Shown: in pieces, positions 7,165 to 9,786 of the stretch
How positions within the stretch are numbered: the first letter of the stretch is position 1
Layout of the letters: each line of letters opens with the position of its first letter
NCBI RefSeq assembly: GCF_002399615.1
Contig: NZ_DHDZ01000001.1
Coordinates: forward strand, 12,347-22,132
Reading direction: 5' to 3'
Origin: Pedobacter sp. UBA4863
Lineage (GTDB): Bacteria > Bacteroidota > Bacteroidia > Sphingobacteriales > Sphingobacteriaceae
DNA: 9,786 nucleotides
Notes under the pieces: generated by a model
Told to the model about the DNA's origin: nothing
Databases searched by the model: none
What the model saw: only the letters and a program-made list of their open reading frames with translations
Program-made: the position numbers and the translations under genes

Positions 7165-7794
7165 ATGATTTCAATTCAAGCTGTTTCGCAACAATACCCT
7201 ACTGGTTCTCTATTAACATTTGCCGATTGGCAGGTGAACAATGGCGAGCAATGGTTGTTGCTTGGTCAGTCGGGAAGTGGCAAAACCACACTGCTGCATA
7301 TTTTAACGGGCCTACAAAAGCCTACCAGCGGCACTGTAGCCATAAACGGCATTGATTTGTACCGCTTATCTGCCAAGAAACTAGATGCATTTAGAGGGCA
7401 GCACATTGGCATTGTATTTCAAAGGCCACATTTAATTAAAAGCCTTAACGTTACCGAGAACTTACTTTTGGCGCAAAGCTTTGCGGGGCTACCTACCGAT
7501 AAAAAGCGTATCGAAGTAGTGTTGGATTCCTTAGCGATGGCACATAAAAAACACGCCTATCCGCAAGCGTTAAGCCAGGGGCAGTTGCAACGCGTTACCA
7601 TTGCCCGTGCGGTAATTAATAAACCTACCTTGCTTATTGCCGATGAGCCTACTTCTAGCTTGGACGATAAAAATGCCGCAGCGGTACTGGCTTTATTAAA
7701 GGAGCAATCGGAATTGAACCAAGCTACTTTGGTAGTGGCTACCCATGATAAAAGGGTGAAAGATGCGTTTAACCTAACCTATAGTTTAGCATGA
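7165..7794 (+). CDS. ABC transporter ATP-binding protein (LolD/MacB type)
   Basis: Cytoplasmic ATPase that powers the permease encoded next to it. With the ATG start it has 209 residues, close to the usual LolD/MacB nucleotide-binding size. All ATPase motifs are present: Walker A GQSGSGKTT (34-42), Q-loop with Q86 in VFQRPHL, signature LSQGQ (136-140, Q instead of the first common G), Walker B LLIADE (156-161), D-loop SSLD (164-167) and switch histidine H194 in VVATHD. A TTG start at 7141 is possible in frame but would overlap the proposed -7 promoter element, so ATG 7165 is preferred. Its stop overlaps the permease start (ATGA). G+C content is clearly higher than in the polysaccharide genes upstream. 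The gene set suggests metal handling rather than lipoprotein release; the substrate itself is not shown. Confidence 0.92.
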   Translation: MISIQAVSQQYPTGSLLTFADWQVNNGEQWLLLGQSGSGKTTLLHILTGLQKPTSGTVAINGIDLYRLSAKKLDAFRGQHIGIVFQRPHLIKSLNVTENLLLAQSFAGLPTDKKRIEVVLDSLAMAHKKHAYPQALSQGQLQRVTIARAVINKPTLLIADEPTSSLDDKNAAAVLALLKEQSELNQATLVVATHDKRVKDAFNLTYSLA

Positions 7795-9008
7795 ACCTAT
7801 TTAAACTAAGCTGGAACAACATTTGGGCTAAACCATTAAATGCTGCGCTAAACCTCTTGTTAATTGCTTTTGGTACGGCTATTTTAACGGTGTTGCTGCT
7901 GGCATCAACCCAAATAGAAAATAAATTAGACAAAAACTCGAAAGACATTGACCTGGTGGTGGGTGCAAAAGGCAGTCCCTTGCAATTAATTTTAAGCAGT
8001 ATTTATTACATCGATTTCCCTACTGGAAACATCCCGATGAAAGAAGCGAAGAAACTAATGAAAAGTCCGTTTGTAAAACGTGCCGTACCCTTGGCCATGG
8101 GCGATAATTATAACGGCGTACGCATTGTGGGCACCGATAGTAATTACATTAGCCTTTATGGCCTAAAACTCCAAAGTGGCCAGTTTTGGAAAGCCGATTT
8201 AGAGGCTACCATTGGGGCAAATGTGGCTGCAACACAAAATTTAAAAATTGGCGATAAATTTCATGGCGGCCATGGCTTAACCGAAATGAAAGACCAACAC
8301 GACGACCATACTTACACCGTGGTGGGCATTTTAGCGCCGCAGCAAAACGTAACCGATAATTTAATTTTAACGGGCATTGGCAGTATTTGGAAAATGCATG
8401 GCGATGAAGGCGAAAGCAACGAGCATCATGACCATGAAGGAGCAGCAGACCACACTCACGATGATGATAGAGAATTTACTTCTCTTTTAATCCAATATCG
8501 GTCGCCAATGGCAGTAGCCATGTTCCCGATGATGGTGAACCAAACTACCAATATGCAAGCCGCCAGTCCGGCACAAGAAAGCACTCGTTTGTTTTCGTTA
8601 ATTGGCGTAGGTGTTGATACTTTACAATGGTTTGCCCTACTCATTATGTTCATTGCCGCTATCAGCGTATTTATCAACCTGTACAATTCTTTAAAAGAAA
8701 GAAGCTACGATTTGGCCATTATGCGCACCTTGGGTGCATCAAAAGGTAAATTGTTTTCGTTAATTATTTTAGAAGGCTTAATTTTAACCATTATAGGCAC
8801 GTTAATTGGAATAGCTTTAGGCCATGGCGTGTTACATTTGATTGGGAACTATCAGGAAAGTAGCCAAGCTAAAATGACTGGTTTGTTGTTTATTAAAGAA
8901 GAGATATATTTATTAATTGCAGGCTTGGCCATTGGTATGGTGGCCGCAATTATTCCGGCGGTACAGGCTTACCGTTCTAACCTATCAAATATTTTAGCAA
9001 AAAATTAA
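7791..9008 (+). CDS. MacB/FtsX-type ABC permease with His/Asp-rich periplasmic loop
   Basis: Inner-membrane permease of 405 residues with the MacB/FtsX plan: TM1 at about 17-38, a large periplasmic domain, then three membrane segments at about 280-300, 319-345 and 372-395. The cytoplasmic coupling segment ERSYDLAIMRTLGAS (303-317) between TM2 and TM3 is classic for the family. The periplasmic domain carries two clusters of possible metal ligands: H158, H161, H170 and H173, and then, between 203 and 226, H203, H212, H213, H215, H221 and H223 among many Asp/Glu. Such loops usually bind Zn, Ni, Cu or Co. The start overlaps the ATPase stop by 4 bp, so the two form one transporter. With the DUF3299-like gene after it, the set resembles zinc-regulated ABC operons of Pseudomonas and Vibrio. 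MacB-type pumps often move substrate through mechanical coupling, so import, export or lipoprotein handling remain open. Confidence 0.88.
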   Translation: MNLFKLSWNNIWAKPLNAALNLLLIAFGTAILTVLLLASTQIENKLDKNSKDIDLVVGAKGSPLQLILSSIYYIDFPTGNIPMKEAKKLMKSPFVKRAVPLAMGDNYNGVRIVGTDSNYISLYGLKLQSGQFWKADLEATIGANVAATQNLKIGDKFHGGHGLTEMKDQHDDHTYTVVGILAPQQNVTDNLILTGIGSIWKMHGDEGESNEHHDHEGAADHTHDDDREFTSLLIQYRSPMAVAMFPMMVNQTTNMQAASPAQESTRLFSLIGVGVDTLQWFALLIMFIAAISVFINLYNSLKERSYDLAIMRTLGASKGKLFSLIILEGLILTIIGTLIGIALGHGVLHLIGNYQESSQAKMTGLLFIKEEIYLLIAGLAIGMVAAIIPAVQAYRSNLSNILAKN

Positions 9009-9013
9009 CACAG

Positions 9014-9463
9014 ATGAAAAAACTAGGTTTTATATGTTTACTGTTTATTGGCTTTAGTTTTAATGCCAAGGCACAGCATGATCCAAGCGACCAAATCATG
9101 TCGGCCAACTGGGATATAATTGGCGATGTAGAGTTTAAAATGGCAAAAGACGATACCGAAATGTTTGCCCTATTTAATAATGACATTAAGAAAAGAGCAG
9201 GCAAACCTTTTGAGTTAGAGGGTTATATTGTGCCTATTAAAGATGGCATGAAACAAACTAAATTTATGCTATCTACGCTGCCTATTAACCAATGTTTTTA
9301 TTGCGGTAAAAATGGCGTGCCCATTATGGTTGAAGTGCAATTAAAAGAGCCTACTAAATTTACTTACCAAACCATTAAGGTAAGAGGTATTTTGAAGCTG
9401 AGTACTGCAAATGCTTTAGATGCCTCGCCTATTTCGTTGTTAAACGGGACGGTGGTGAAGTAA
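9014..9463 (+). CDS. Secreted DUF3299-like protein with CFYCG motif
   Basis: Small exported protein of 149 residues. Residues 1-20 form a Sec signal peptide (KK, hydrophobic core LGFICLLFIGFSF, then NAKA with cleavage likely before Q21); there is no lipobox, so a soluble periplasmic location is expected. The mature part has a tryptophan W33, then FELEGYIVPI (66-75), FMLSTLP (84-90), CFYCG (94-98) and a final VRGILKLS strand (123-130). The G-Y-x-V-P and F-x-L pattern fits DUF3299 as I remember it. The C94-x-x-C97 pair could bind metal or form a disulfide. The start lies 5 bp after the permease stop, so it is the third gene of the operon. In gammaproteobacteria DUF3299-type proteins sit with similar transporters under zinc control. 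Biochemical function is unknown. Confidence 0.72.
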   Translation: MKKLGFICLLFIGFSFNAKAQHDPSDQIMSANWDIIGDVEFKMAKDDTEMFALFNNDIKKRAGKPFELEGYIVPIKDGMKQTKFMLSTLPINQCFYCGKNGVPIMVEVQLKEPTKFTYQTIKVRGILKLSTANALDASPISLLNGTVVK

Positions 9464-9488
9464 CATTTTGAACTATAATTTCTGTATC

Positions 9489-9534
9489 ATCTCTACAGCC
9501 TGCTCCGACCATTCGGAGAGGAATAAGGAGAGAT
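9489..9534. repeat. Nested inverted repeat downstream of the DUF3299-like gene
   Basis: ATCTCT (9489-9494) pairs with AGAGAT (9529-9534), enclosing CTCCG (9503-9507) and CGGAG (9514-9518) around a 6-nt loop. It begins about 25 bp after the last stop of the ABC operon. It lacks a following T-run, so it could protect the mRNA 3' end or be part of a repeat rather than an intrinsic terminator. Confidence 0.45.
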
Positions 9535-9644
9535 CTAGTAACGTGAATTCGGGTTAAGCATTATATTTCACCTCAGAAAACGGGCATTTAAACGTGTTTT
9601 TTAACGTGAGTTTTGGATGTTACGCCCTGATAATCAGCACACAA

Positions 9645-9706
9645 TGCCTACACACAGCCTTTCCTGCCCTTACCGATAGCGGTACAAGCTATGCCGGGCA
9701 TAGGCA
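9645..9706. repeat. Compound inverted-repeat block
   Basis: Outer arms TGCCTA (9645-9650) and TAGGCA (9701-9706) enclose a TACCG/CGGTA hairpin with a 4-nt loop (9671-9684) and a near-perfect 15-bp palindrome CTATGCC-G-GGCATAG (9689-9703). The palindrome shares bases with the outer right arm, so the two foldings exclude each other. Confidence 0.5.
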
Positions 9707-9783
9707 CTCCATTTTTTCGCTTTTTGTTTATCACTTTCAGTTGAACTCAAGAGTGCTTCGCTGTTTGAGCGACCAAAATGGAG
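9707..9783. repeat. Long inverted repeat enclosing an inner hairpin
   Basis: CTCCATTTT (9707-9715) and AAAATGGAG (9775-9783) are perfect 9-bp inverted arms about 59 bp apart. A TCGC/GCGA pair extends the stem past a small bulge. Inside lie CTCAA and TTGAG arms near 9745-9769. The arrangement directly abuts the preceding inverted-repeat block, so 9645-9783 may be one structured unit. Confidence 0.5.
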
Positions 9784-9786
9784 GAA

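Larger units (their letters stand above)
9464..9786. other. Gene-free, structure-rich intergenic region to the window edge
   Basis: No convincing coding frame is present on either strand. The stretch holds several inverted repeats (listed separately) and repeated AACGTG words: TAACGTGA at 9539-9546 and 9602-9609, and AACGTG at 9591-9596. It is more G+C rich in its second half than typical intergenic DNA of this organism. It may be an intergenic repeat family or a structured RNA on either strand; I recognise no known RNA. Confidence 0.55.

Noticed and set aside
9473..9550. Short - strand open frame of about 25 codons, ending FLSEWSEQAVEMIQKL then TAG
   Set aside because: It reads like a plausible protein tail, but a stop lies just upstream in frame and no start is present, so it is too short to support. 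A gene fossil cannot be excluded; a protein search with this tail would decide.
9489..9783. CRISPR array
   Set aside because: The repeated elements are inverted dyads of differing sequence, not regularly spaced direct repeats with unique spacers.

Overview
The window most likely comes from a low-GC member of the Bacteroidota, probably a Sphingobacteriaceae/Pedobacter-like organism. Start codons follow A/T-rich stretches with no clear Shine-Dalgarno sequence. The one good promoter candidate matches the Bacteroidota -33 TTTG / -7 TAnnTTTG pattern, and the protein sequences have a Bacteroidota flavour. The genus is an inference. All recognisable genes are on the + strand.

Region 1 (23-7026) is a tightly packed surface-polysaccharide (O-antigen, capsule or exopolysaccharide) cluster. 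In order it holds an FkbM-type methyltransferase, a truncated glycosyltransferase fragment, a full CgeB-like glycosyltransferase that is a tandem paralogue of the fragment, two GT4-type glycosyltransferases, a further GT-B glycosyltransferase, and a multi-pass Wzy-like repeat-unit polymerase. From 1230 on, every junction is an overlap of 4-11 bp or a direct stop/start contact, so the genes are probably co-transcribed and translationally coupled. The transferases would build an oligosaccharide repeat on a lipid carrier at the inner membrane face, the methyltransferase could decorate it, and the polymerase would join repeats on the periplasmic side. The flippase, initiating transferase and sugar-nucleotide genes are not in the window.

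Region 2 (7027-7164) is a short intergenic stretch with a C-rich tract, a 7-bp-arm inverted repeat and a promoter candidate. Base composition rises visibly past this point (line 181-240 has 13 G+C of 60; line 7561-7620 has 33 of 60), so the polysaccharide cluster may be a variable or acquired block beside more typical chromosome.

Region 3 (7165-9463) is a three-gene operon: a LolD/MacB-type ABC ATPase, a MacB/FtsX-type permease whose periplasmic domain carries a striking His/Asp-rich loop, and a small secreted protein with a CFYCG motif that resembles DUF3299. The arrangement recalls Zur-regulated zinc-associated ABC operons of Pseudomonas (PA4063-PA4066) and Vibrio (zrg). A role in metal, especially zinc, handling is the most interesting hypothesis here.

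Region 4 (9464-9786) has no supported gene but is dense in inverted repeats, and may be a structured intergenic repeat or RNA element.
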